Source of the DNA: Methanobrevibacter_A sp964431035
Lineage (GTDB): Archaea; Methanobacteriota; Methanobacteria; Methanobacteriales; Methanobacteriaceae
Assembly: GCA_964431035.1 (NCBI GenBank)
Contig: CAYSIF010000045.1
Span: 1-12,822 of the forward strand
Reading direction: 5' to 3'
Length of the DNA stretch: 12,822 nt
This document shows positions 5,510 to 12,098 of the stretch, piece after piece; the first letter of the stretch is position 1, and each line of letters opens with the position of its first letter. The notes beneath the pieces are model-generated. The model worked only from the letters and a program-made list of their open reading frames with translations, was not told the DNA's origin and did no database searches. Position numbers and translations under genes: made by a program.

Positions 5510-6268
5510 TTATATTTCTAGTTCTAAAAATAGTTGATCGTGGTCTGATAGTTCGTAGTCTCTTATGTATGCGTCTGTTAGGTTGTCTTCTAGTTCTTTG
5601 TTTGTGAAGATGTAGTCTAGTTTGAATCCTCCTTCGAGGTTGTATTCTCGTAGTCTTCTGCTTCTCCATGTGAAGTGTTTGGTTTTTGGGTGGAATATTC
5701 TGTATGTGTCTATGAATCCTGATTTTAGGAATTTTTTGAAGAGGATTTTTTCTTCGTTTAGGTATCCTGGTCCGTAGTATTCTGGGTTGTATGCTTCTTT
5801 TTGTGAGTATGCTACGTTGAAGTCTCCGCAGAGTATTATGTTTTTTCCTTCTTGGTGTAGTTTTTGTGCGTATTGGAATAGGTTTTCTATGTATTGGTAT
5901 TTGTGTTTTAGGTCTTCGTGTTTTCGTCCTGATGGTGCGTATGAGTTGATTAGTGTGAATTTTGGGAATTCTGCTAGTATTGTTCTTCCTTCCATTCCTT
6001 CTTCTAGTCCTAGTCCCCAGAGTTGCATTTTTGGGTGTATTTTTGAGTATAGTCCTACTCCTGATTTTTTTCCTCTTAGTGGTGTGTAGAAGTTGCTTTT
6101 GTATCCTGGTAGGTTTCTTACTTTGTCTTTTATTTTTTTCTCTGGTATTTTTACTTCTTGGACGCATATAATGTCTGGTTGTGTTTTGTTTATTATTTCT
6201 GGGAAGCCTCTGAGGAATGCTCCGTTTATTCCGTCTATGTTTCCAGACATTATTTTTAGTTTTTCCAT
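5510..6268 (-). CDS. Exonuclease III family AP endonuclease / exodeoxyribonuclease
   Basis: A 252-residue ExoIII/APE1-type nuclease, the usual length. It should cut DNA 5' of abasic sites and trim 3' ends in base excision repair. Visible active-site motifs are N10 in SGNIDG, E38 in CVQEVK, Y110 in NSYAPSG, D149 and N151 in CGDFN, D218 in KLDYIF, and D242-H243 in LSDH. The Methanothermobacter homologue Mth212 also nicks DNA at uracil, so this enzyme may too (inference). Two oddities: the usual SWN near the N-terminus is SGN (G9), and the final SDH is followed by DQ rather than CP. The ATG has AAGGAA upstream and a TATA-like AAATATAATA about 65 bases further up. It is the first gene of a three-gene operon. 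Strong A/C-ending codon bias produces long false frames rich in Arg and Thr. Confidence 0.92.
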   Translation of the reverse strand: MEKLKIMSGNIDGINGAFLRGFPEIINKTQPDIICVQEVKIPEKKIKDKVRNLPGYKSNFYTPLRGKKSGVGLYSKIHPKMQLWGLGLEEGMEGRTILAEFPKFTLINSYAPSGRKHEDLKHKYQYIENLFQYAQKLHQEGKNIILCGDFNVAYSQKEAYNPEYYGPGYLNEEKILFKKFLKSGFIDTYRIFHPKTKHFTWRSRRLREYNLEGGFKLDYIFTNKELEDNLTDAYIRDYELSDHDQLFLELEI

Positions 6269-6652
6269 TTTTCTGTTTTTCCTTAGTTTTTCTATTTTGT
6301 TTTTAATATTTGATTTTTATTATATTATTATATTTTGGTAGAAAGCTTTAAAAGTGATTAGGTTGTAATAATAATATAACTCAAGTATAACTTAAAATTT
6401 TTAAAATAAAATTTAATACCTTGAAAAATTCTTGAGTGAAATAATAATGAAAAAATAGAAATCTTACTAAAAAAAATTTTTATTAAATTTTAATAAGCGA
6501 AACCCTATTAAAAATACATTTTTGAATATTAAAAAACTTAAAAAAAAACCCATACAAAAAAACTTAAAAAACTTACTAATACACCCACATTTATCCCAAA
6601 AAACTGGAGTATTAGAAAAAAAACAATTTTTAAGTTTAAAATAAATTAAGTA

Positions 6653-6724
6653 TCATAATTTTATATTCAAAAAAAATACAATAAAAAAAAGTAATAATAA
6701 ACCTAAGATTACTATTTTTTTCAT
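6653..6724 (-). CDS. Candidate 23-residue single-span membrane peptide
   Basis: Reads MKKIVILGLLLLFFIVFFLN followed by IKL and TGA. Two lysines are followed by about 17 hydrophobic residues, a textbook single membrane span with a cytoplasmic N-terminus. The ribosome binding site is a perfect GGAGG at 6736-6740, 11 bases before the ATG, among the best in the window and rare by chance in this AT-rich DNA. A DtxR-like palindrome lies about 90 bases upstream at 6815-6834. I do not know a family for it. It could be a small regulatory subunit of a membrane complex, or a toxin-like peptide. The alternative is a chance frame in T-rich DNA, since poly-T-biased codons give Phe and Leu. Confidence 0.45.
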   Translation of the reverse strand: MKKIVILGLLLLFFIVFFLNIKL

Positions 6725-6814
6725 ATTATTTTTTTCCTCCAAAAAAAAAAACAAAAACTAATTCTAAACTATAAAAAAAATACTAGAGTTTAATTTAATA
6801 TTCTACCCCATATT

Positions 6815-6834
6815 AATTTAGGCTTACCTAAATT
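6815..6834. promoter_or_regulatory. DtxR-like palindromic operator upstream of the micropeptide
   Basis: AATTTAGGCTTACCTAAATT has 8-bp perfect arms around a 4-base centre. It has the same TTTAGG-N4-CCTAAA layout as the site at 3877-3894. A weak TATA-like TTTTTAATTA (6841-6850, minus strand) about 21 bases upstream would put transcription start on the palindrome, matching the geometry of the other site. The regulator is not in the window. Confidence 0.5.
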
Positions 6835-7032
6835 TTTAATTAATTAAAAAGATAACCCCCAAAATAAAACGTTAAAACAAAATAAAACAAGCAATCTAAA
6901 ACCTTTTTAAAAAATTAAATAAAAATAAACCTATATACCATATAAACATATAAATAAAATACTATATAAATATTATCAACCCACAAAAAACAAAATAAAA
7001 CAAATACCCCAACATTTCCACCAAGAACTAAC

Positions 7033-7041
7033 AAAAAAAAA
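7033..7041 (-). terminator. T-tract terminator of the ATPase cassette
   Basis: A run of nine A on the plus strand (T on the transcribed strand), about 50 bases after the stop of the 171-aa gene and followed by a second run of six. Archaeal termination needs little more than a T-tract. Confidence 0.35.
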
Positions 7042-7091
7042 GAAAAAAGAAGAAATAAATAAAAGTAAAAAATAATTAAATATCTAGAACC

Positions 7092-7607
7092 CTAAAGATT
7101 TTTTATGCTTAAACTATTGCAAGGATATTTTTTTATAATATTTGCAACAGATGCATTCTCATTAACAATTAAACCAGAAATATTGAAAGGTTTTCTTAAT
7201 TCCCTTTTTGTTCTATTATCATTTTTCAATTCTCCAAGAAAAACGCATTTAAAACTAGAAATCTTTAAATTAAATTTTCTAAAGGATTTTGAAATTTCCT
7301 CACCACTATTCTTGAACTTCTCTTTCAAATCTTTAGTATTTTTACCCCCACTTGTAAGCTCACAAAGAATAATTTTATATCCTCCCGAATTTAAGGGGCT
7401 TTTTTGTATTATAATACAATCCACACTTTTTCTTGTGAAATCATTTTTCTTAGATTTTTCAACCTTATCTCCATTAATAATTAAGTATTTCTTTTTATCA
7501 ATATCTTTTAAGCCACAACCCTTCTCCTTGCAACTATCAATAGTAGTATCTTCATTATTATAATTTTTATAATATGATTCTAATTGATGTAATGGCAGTT
7601 TTATCAT
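7092..7607 (-). CDS. Small partner of the ATPase, possible PD-(D/E)XK-like nuclease
   Basis: 171 residues, not recognised as a named family. The centre has D63 in SVDCIIIQK, then a hydrophobic strand YKIILCEL with E83, then TSGGKNTKDLKEKFKN. This order (Asp, strand, Glu at a strand end, Lys-rich helix) recalls PD-(D/E)XK nucleases, but the lysine expected two residues after the Glu is Thr; K89 might stand in. Cysteines at 26 and 31 (CKEKGC) are too few for an obvious zinc site. The ATG overlaps the end of the ATPase gene by four bases, a strict two-gene cassette with coupled translation. Its extremely AT-rich, T/A-ending codon use matches the ATPase and differs from neighbouring housekeeping genes. 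A role as effector of a defence pair is inference. Confidence 0.75.
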   Translation of the reverse strand: MIKLPLHQLESYYKNYNNEDTTIDSCKEKGCGLKDIDKKKYLIINGDKVEKSKKNDFTRKSVDCIIIQKSPLNSGGYKIILCELTSGGKNTKDLKEKFKNSGEEISKSFRKFNLKISSFKCVFLGELKNDNRTKRELRKPFNISGLIVNENASVANIIKKYPCNSLSIKNL

Positions 7608-9052
7608 TCCTCTTCAGCATCAGTAATCTCATTCATTTCATCATATAAATCAGAACTAACTTGTGAAAAGTTATTTTCAACAAAACCTGTGGAATTAATT
7701 TCAATTTCTTCTGTAAAAAAGTTAAATAAACTCTTAGAAACATAATTATAAATATTCACATTATTTGAATTTAAAATATCTTCAGGAGTGTAGTTGAATT
7801 TTTCTTTTAACTTATTTTTAGGAATATTAATTAAACGAATATGATTATTTACTTGATCACAAATGTAATCACTATGTGTAGTAATTATTAATTTTAAATC
7901 ATTATTTATTGCTTCAATAAAATATTTAACTAACTTTCTTTGGTTTAATGGATGTAAATGTGCTTCAGGTTCCTCAATTATTAAGGTATCATCTTTATTT
8001 AATATATATTTCAAATAGAAAATTAATGGTATTGTTTCACTAATGGAAGATGAAAATAAGTCAATTGGCAACTCTACATTAAATTCTTCATTATAATAAT
8101 AAAATTCAATATTAGACTCGATTTTTTTTAGTTTTATCTCGCCATCAAGCAAATCTTTTTCCATCCTACAAGCAAGATCATAAAATTCACCCTTTTCAGG
8201 TTTGTTTTCATTATCCAGGATATTGGATAATAATTCTTTCTGCATATAAGAGAGTATATAATTATTTCTTAAATTTTGAGAAAGAGTGCTATTCTTATTT
8301 TTTATTAATTCATCTCTTGCTGAAGGAATATAATAAGAGTGTTTAATTGTTAAACACTGGAAAAATGTTTTTGAAATTTGGTAAAAAAAATCTTTAAATA
8401 TGTTAGAAATATTTATTTCATTATCATCATCAAAATCATTATTAATTATATTAATATGATAAAAATTATCTTTTTTCGTAAGCTTGAAAGAAATATTATT
8501 ATTTAATTTTATTTCATTTGTAATCTTTTTATTAAAATTGTTTAAATTTAATATATTTTTTACAATAATATCCTCATTTCTTTTCTTAATAATTAGAATA
8601 TTATTAAATTTAATTTCAAAAGAGTCACAATTAAATCTTATTAAATCATCAATATTATTAACACCAAAGATTAATTTTAACCTATTTTCTATAAGAGAAT
8701 TATAAACATTACCAATAGTACTATTTATTATATTTTCAAATTTATCTATAGGTACTTTAAATGGGAAATTTTCAATATCTTGATTTTTTGAGTAATTTGT
8801 AAATTCATCCATAAGATTAACATAATCAGGATTATTATTTAATTTTAAAATAGAATCAAAACTTAAAGTAGAAATTTCATTTATTAAATCTTCTTGTTTA
8901 TCCCCTAAAGGATTTATTAAAGCATGCATTAATAATGCTGTGAAAGATTTTCCAGAACTATTATTTCCCATTAAAATTGTAAAATTAGAATTTTCTATTT
9001 TAGAATGATTAATAGGACCAAAATTCTTTATTTCTATTGAATCAGATAACAT
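7604..9052 (-). CDS. OLD/ABC-like AAA-family ATPase
   Basis: 482 residues of the SMC/OLD-like ABC ATPase group, without a TOPRIM nuclease domain. IKNFGPI at 8-14 opens the head domain. Walker A is GNNSSGKS at 29-36. YIPSAR at 241-246 is the position often written YLPA(E/D)R in this group. A signature-like LFSSSISE is at 332-339, Walker B LIIEEPEAHLHP at 357-368, and the H-loop TTHSD at 391-395. Residues 50-230 are Asn/Ile/Lys-rich and hold the variable insert. The C-terminal tail is acidic. The ATG has AGGGA about ten bases upstream. Such ATPases typically sense or act on nucleic acids together with a small effector in phage-defence cassettes such as Septu or Gabija. The four-base overlap with the 171-aa gene fits that layout, but the partner here is neither HNH nor UvrD-like. 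The exact system is unknown to me. Confidence 0.85.
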   Translation of the reverse strand: MLSDSIEIKNFGPINHSKIENSNFTILMGNNSSGKSFTALLMHALINPLGDKQEDLINEISTLSFDSILKLNNNPDYVNLMDEFTNYSKNQDIENFPFKVPIDKFENIINSTIGNVYNSLIENRLKLIFGVNNIDDLIRFNCDSFEIKFNNILIIKKRNEDIIVKNILNLNNFNKKITNEIKLNNNISFKLTKKDNFYHINIINNDFDDDNEINISNIFKDFFYQISKTFFQCLTIKHSYYIPSARDELIKNKNSTLSQNLRNNYILSYMQKELLSNILDNENKPEKGEFYDLACRMEKDLLDGEIKLKKIESNIEFYYYNEEFNVELPIDLFSSSISETIPLIFYLKYILNKDDTLIIEEPEAHLHPLNQRKLVKYFIEAINNDLKLIITTHSDYICDQVNNHIRLINIPKNKLKEKFNYTPEDILNSNNVNIYNYVSKSLFNFFTEEIEINSTGFVENNFSQVSSDLYDEMNEITDAEEE

Positions 9053-9187
9053 GAAAAAATTCCCTTTGTTGCGTTAATAAAAATATAATTAAATATTAAT
9101 TATGATTTAATTGTTTAATATATATTTTTATGTTTAGCTGCTTTTAAATAATAAAATTAAAACTAGAAAAAATAATGCAACAAACAC

Positions 9188-9802
9188 TTATTTTTCCGCA
9201 ATAACAACTAAAATATAATCATCATCTTTTTTATAAACTTTAACACTTTTAAAACCTGCTTGAAGCAAATAATTCTTTAAAGTATCAGCAGTGTATAAGT
9301 TCATTCCTTCTACTAGACTTAACCATTTTTCATCATCTGGATGGTTTCCATCTGTTCCCTGTGCAATCATAAAATGCCCTCCAGGTTTTATGATTCTTAA
9401 AACTTCTTTAAAAGTGTTTTTTATATCTGGCCAAAAATAGATTGTTTCAAATGCAGTAACTAAATCATAGGATTCATTTTCAATGGGCATTTTTGTAACA
9501 TTTGCTTGTATTATTCTGCATCTACCATTTTCTATTTCTTTTTGATTTTGTTTTGTTGATGCTTTAACTGATATTTCTGAATAGTCTAGCCCATCTACAT
9601 TGTTTTCTGTTAAGGTTAAAAATTTTTCAATATTAACTCCTCCACCACATCCAATATCTAGGATTTTATCTGTGGAGTTAACTTTGATAGTTTTAAAGGC
9701 GAAGTTGGAGATGTCTTTATGGTTTTCGTTCATATTTTTTATTGTTGTGTATCCTTCCTCGCCATGAGGTTTTATGCATTGTGTGATTTTTTCTGCTACC
9801 AT
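9188..9802 (-). CDS. Class I SAM-dependent methyltransferase
   Basis: 204 residues. Motif I KILDIGCGGG is at 46-55. The acidic residue ending strand 2 is D76 in NVDGLDYSEIS, and the post-motif segment YDLVTAFETIYFWPD carries motif II (family knowledge). GGHFMIAQGTDG is the motif III region. The N-terminal KPHGEEGYTTIKNMNENH resembles the leader of cytosolic small-molecule methyltransferases of the ubiE/Methyltransf_11 type, supporting the ATG at 9802 although no clear Shine-Dalgarno site precedes it. The substrate cannot be predicted. It stands alone, 135 bases from the ATPase gene upstream of which it would not be transcribed, and 46 bases from the PIN toxin stop, so it may be read through from the toxin-antitoxin pair. 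Confidence 0.85.
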   Translation of the reverse strand: MVAEKITQCIKPHGEEGYTTIKNMNENHKDISNFAFKTIKVNSTDKILDIGCGGGVNIEKFLTLTENNVDGLDYSEISVKASTKQNQKEIENGRCRIIQANVTKMPIENESYDLVTAFETIYFWPDIKNTFKEVLRIIKPGGHFMIAQGTDGNHPDDEKWLSLVEGMNLYTADTLKNYLLQAGFKSVKVYKKDDDYILVVIAEK

Positions 9803-9848
9803 AAAAAAAATATTTATTAATATTAAATTATGTAAATGAAAATAAAAT

Positions 9849-10268
9849 TTATAAATTTTTATCTATTACATTAATCTTACTTTCTTTTTTAAACTGATTA
9901 TCAAATGTTAATAAATCTCCAATATTATTTTCTAACATAGTAGTTATTATTCCAGCATCTGTAAAACTTAATTTACCATTATGTTTAATAAATATATCCA
10001 TTGTTTTAGAATTATAATTTAGTATATTATATTCATTAAGTATTTTGAAATTGTCTGTTAAAATATAGTAAATCTCTTGACTTATTTCTAAATTTTTTGT
10101 TTTATTATAACTAACAGTTACACATTCATTTAAAACATTATTATTAATATAACAATTATTGCTTAATATTATATCTTCTAAAAGTTCTGCCTTACCATGT
10201 TGATCATCCGTACTTATTGCATAAGCTATTATGAATGAAGTGTCTACAAAAGGAACATTAGTCATCAT
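9849..10268 (-). CDS. PIN-domain ribonuclease toxin (VapC-like)
   Basis: 139 residues with a PIN-domain layout. D9 is in FVDTSFIIAY, E48 in NVLNECVTV, D104 in LSFTDAGI and D123 in LLTFDNQF: the acidic cluster that binds Mg/Mn and cuts RNA in VapC-type toxins. Two adjacent ATGs exist, at 10268 and 10265. AGGAG lies four bases before the first and seven before the second, so the second is slightly favoured. The start overlaps the stop of the AbrB-like gene by 11 bases (or 8), the standard arrangement of an antitoxin-toxin operon with coupled translation. The usual role is growth arrest by tRNA or rRNA cleavage when the antitoxin is degraded. The target is not predictable. Confidence 0.85.
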   Translation of the reverse strand: MMTNVPFVDTSFIIAYAISTDDQHGKAELLEDIILSNNCYINNNVLNECVTVSYNKTKNLEISQEIYYILTDNFKILNEYNILNYNSKTMDIFIKHNGKLSFTDAGIITTMLENNIGDLLTFDNQFKKESKINVIDKNL

Positions 10269-10497
10269 ATAACTCCTTTTTTAACTCTACACTATTTGTA
10301 ACATAATCTAATTTTATCAATCCTTTTAATTCATTTAAATTTCTTTTGCGCCTAAAATTGATTTCGGGATTTCCCTTTTCATTTATAAACCATTCAACAA
10401 CAGTATTATTGTCAATATTATAATTTTTTCTTATTTCCTTAGGGATTGTAGTTTGATAATTAGATTGTACTTTACTTATTGCCAATACATTCATCAT
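10258..10497 (-). CDS. AbrB/SpoVT-type antitoxin
   Basis: 79 residues from the preferred ATG at 10497. A GTG at 10506 would add three residues (MFN), but it overlaps the AGGTG ribosome binding site, which sits six bases before the ATG at 10497, so that ATG is chosen. The N-terminal half, ISKVQSNYQTTIPKEIRKNY, is a swapped-hairpin AbrB/MazE DNA-binding domain. The acidic C-terminal tail (LKKELYDD) probably wraps the PIN toxin. It is first in the operon, as antitoxins usually are, and likely represses its own promoter. Confidence 0.85.
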   Translation of the reverse strand: MMNVLAISKVQSNYQTTIPKEIRKNYNIDNNTVVEWFINEKGNPEINFRRKRNLNELKGLIKLDYVTNSVELKKELYDD

Positions 10498-10532
10498 ATT
10501 GAACACCTACAGTATATCTTATGAATATAACC

Positions 10533-10566
10533 TAATATAAAAATATCGGAAAAAATTAAAATATCG
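10533..10566 (-). promoter_or_regulatory. Promoter and likely autoregulatory repeats of the toxin-antitoxin pair
   Basis: On the minus strand a TATA-like TTTTTATATTA (10533-10543) lies about 36-46 bases before the antitoxin ATG. AAATATCG occurs twice on the plus strand, at 10541-10548 and 10559-10566, exactly 18 bp apart, upstream of and touching the TATA box. That is where an AbrB dimer could bind in repression. The binding role is inference. Confidence 0.4.
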
Positions 10567-10633
10567 TAATTTTATATTAATCAGTAAAAAAAATTAATCA
10601 AAAAAAATTGTTACTTTAATAGAACCCATAATC

Positions 10634-10643
10634 AAAAAAAAAA
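10634..10643 (-). terminator. T10 terminator of the aldo/keto reductase gene
   Basis: Ten A on the plus strand (ten T on the coding strand) lie three bases after the reductase stop, a strong archaeal T-tract terminator. Confidence 0.55.
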
Positions 10644-10646
10644 GTT

Positions 10647-11798
10647 TTATGTTGATAGGAATTCTTTCATCATTGGATTGTTTAGTTCTTTATCAACATC
10701 TTTTAATAAATCTGGTATTTGTAAATGTTGTGGACAGTATTTCATACATGCTTCACATTCTATACAGTCTGCTGCTGCCCCATTTTCTTCTTTTCCTGAT
10801 AAGACTAAATAGTATACTGCTGGTCCTACTGGATCTCCACCTTGTGTTTGATTGACATAATTGTTATTATAAGTTGAGAAGTATTTTGGTATTGGTATAT
10901 CTACTGGACAGTGTTCTACACAGTAGTTACATTCTGTACAACTTATTGGTGTTAAATCGTTTACTACATCTCTTACTTGATTTATTAAATCATGCTCTTC
11001 TGCACTTAGTGGTTTTATATCTTCAAATATTTTTAAACTGCTTTCCATTTGTTCTAGACTACTTACTCCATTTAGTATCATAAAGACGTTTTCTAGTTCG
11101 TTACAGAATCTTAGTGCCCATGAAACATTTTCAGCATCAGAGTCATATTCTTTGAATATTTTTTCTGCTGCATCAGGAAGGTTTGCTAGTGCTCCTCCTT
11201 TTACTGGTTCCATTACTATTACTGGTTTTTTGTGTTCTGTTGCTATTTCATAGCATCTTTGTGATTCTACTGAGCTATTCCAGTCAAGGTAGTTTATTTG
11301 TAGTTGTACGAAGTCACAGTCCGGGAATGCTTCTAGTGCTTCTATTAGTGCTTCTGATTTGTCGTGTAGTGAGAATCCTATGTTTTTTATTTTTCCTTCT
11401 CGTTTTTTCTCTCTTACGAATTCAAATGCATCATAATCATATACTGCATGGTGTGTCATTTCGTTTATGTTGTGTATGAGGTAGTAGTCGAAGTATTCTA
11501 CACCACATTTTTCTAATTGTTCGTTGAAGAATTTTTCCATGTCTTCTGGTTTTTCTACTGAGAATACTGGTAGTTTTGTTGCGATTATCAGGTCTTCTCT
11601 TGGATATCTGTCTACTACTGCTTCTTTTAGTACTGTTTCACTTACTCCATTGTGGTATGGATATGCTGTATCGAAGTATTTTCCGCCTTTTGCTATGTAG
11701 GCATCTGCCATTTTCTTTACTTGTTCTATATCTACTTTTGTTGGATCGTTTTCGTCTAATTGTGGTAGACGCATCATTCCAAAACCGAATTTTTCCAT
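10647..11798 (-). CDS. Aldo/keto reductase with C-terminal 4Fe-4S dicluster domain
   Basis: 383 residues. An N-terminal TIM-barrel aldo/keto reductase has the tetrad D43 and Y48 in FDTAYPYHNG, K75 in IATKLP and H109 in YYLIHN. It is followed by a ferredoxin-like domain with CTECNYCVEHCP (C287, C290, C293, C297) and CIECEACMKYCP (C345, C348, C351, C355). All eight cysteines are present for two 4Fe-4S clusters. This fused form is common in anaerobes and methanogens; the clusters suggest electron exchange with ferredoxin rather than NADPH alone. The substrate is unknown. The ATG has GGGTGA six bases upstream, a strong start. It is a single-gene unit. Codon use is A/C-ending in the 5' half and more mixed in the 3' half, as in the alcohol dehydrogenase. 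Confidence 0.93.
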   Translation of the reverse strand: MEKFGFGMMRLPQLDENDPTKVDIEQVKKMADAYIAKGGKYFDTAYPYHNGVSETVLKEAVVDRYPREDLIIATKLPVFSVEKPEDMEKFFNEQLEKCGVEYFDYYLIHNINEMTHHAVYDYDAFEFVREKKREGKIKNIGFSLHDKSEALIEALEAFPDCDFVQLQINYLDWNSSVESQRCYEIATEHKKPVIVMEPVKGGALANLPDAAEKIFKEYDSDAENVSWALRFCNELENVFMILNGVSSLEQMESSLKIFEDIKPLSAEEHDLINQVRDVVNDLTPISCTECNYCVEHCPVDIPIPKYFSTYNNNYVNQTQGGDPVGPAVYYLVLSGKEENGAAADCIECEACMKYCPQHLQIPDLLKDVDKELNNPMMKEFLST

Positions 11799-11886
11799 AA
11801 TTTTTCACCCAAAAAAATAATAAATTGTTTACTATAAAAACATTTTTATTTTACATTATTTAAATATGAATCCTTAACTGGGTTTA

Positions 11887-11935
11887 GGATAAAGTAATAG
11901 AATAAAAGTTAAAATGTGAGCAAATAAGGATATTG
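11887..11935 (+). repeat. Upstream copy of a duplicated leader sequence
   Basis: Resembles 12057-12102, the leader and start of the carrier gene. Both share AGTAATA, then AATAAAAGTTAA, then TGT and AAATAA, with two single-base gaps and several mismatches over about 45 bases. The copy has no usable frame after it and looks like a partial duplication of the promoter-leader. Confidence 0.45.
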
Positions 11936-11937
11936 TT

Positions 11938-11965
11938 AAATCAAAAACTTATAAGTTCACAAATT
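11938..11965. repeat. Direct repeat 1 with internal palindrome
   Basis: A 28-bp unit repeated perfectly at 11978-12005, with a period of exactly 40 bp (about four helical turns). Each unit holds the 12-bp palindrome AACTTATAAGTT (here 11946-11957). It lies upstream of the carrier gene and is probably an operator, by position. Confidence 0.55.
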
Positions 11966-11977
11966 CCAAAAATACAA

Positions 11978-12005
11978 AAATCAAAAACTTATAAGTTCAC
12001 AAATT
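11978..12005. repeat. Direct repeat 2 with internal palindrome
   Basis: Perfect second copy of the 28-bp unit at 11938-11965. Its palindrome is at 11986-11997, about 20-40 bases before a possible TATA box (TTTATTATATTC, 12026-12037), so both copies lie upstream of the core promoter on the same face of the helix. Confidence 0.55.
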
Positions 12006-12098
12006 TTTTTTATCAATAAAATTATTTTATTATATTCTTGAAATCTTCTCAGATATGATAAGTAATAAATAAAAGTTAAGGTGTAACTAAATAATTAT

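Larger units (their letters stand above)
6342..7091. other. 750-base AT-rich region without large genes
   Basis: Between the exonuclease promoter and the end of the 171-aa gene. It holds one candidate micropeptide gene (6653-6724, minus), one DtxR-like palindrome (6815-6834) and short inverted repeats: ACTCAAG/CTTGAGT around 6378-6440, and CTAATAC/GTATTAG around 6575-6615. The latter lies just downstream of the micropeptide and could be a 3' hairpin. The rest is A-rich on the plus strand with no supported frame. Confidence 0.55.

Noticed and set aside
5505..6167. 220-residue Arg/Thr/Lys-rich minus-strand frame
   Set aside because: It overlaps exonuclease III in another frame; the repetitive basic composition is a by-product of the A/C-ending codon bias of the real gene.
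4178..6171. Several plus-strand frames rich in Leu, Val, Phe and Cys over the dehydrogenase operon
   Set aside because: They lie antisense to well-supported genes and reflect the G/T-rich complement of A/C-rich coding DNA; none has a good ribosome binding site.
7105..7563. 152-residue plus-strand Phe/Leu-rich frame
   Set aside because: Antisense to the 171-aa gene, which is coupled to the ATPase by a four-base overlap and a proper start.
8484..8705. 73-residue plus-strand hydrophobic frame
   Set aside because: Lies inside the ATPase gene, antisense, with no ribosome binding site.
10649..11800. Plus-strand hydrophobic Leu-rich frames looking like membrane proteins
   Set aside because: Antisense shadows of the aldo/keto reductase, whose catalytic and cluster residues are all present.
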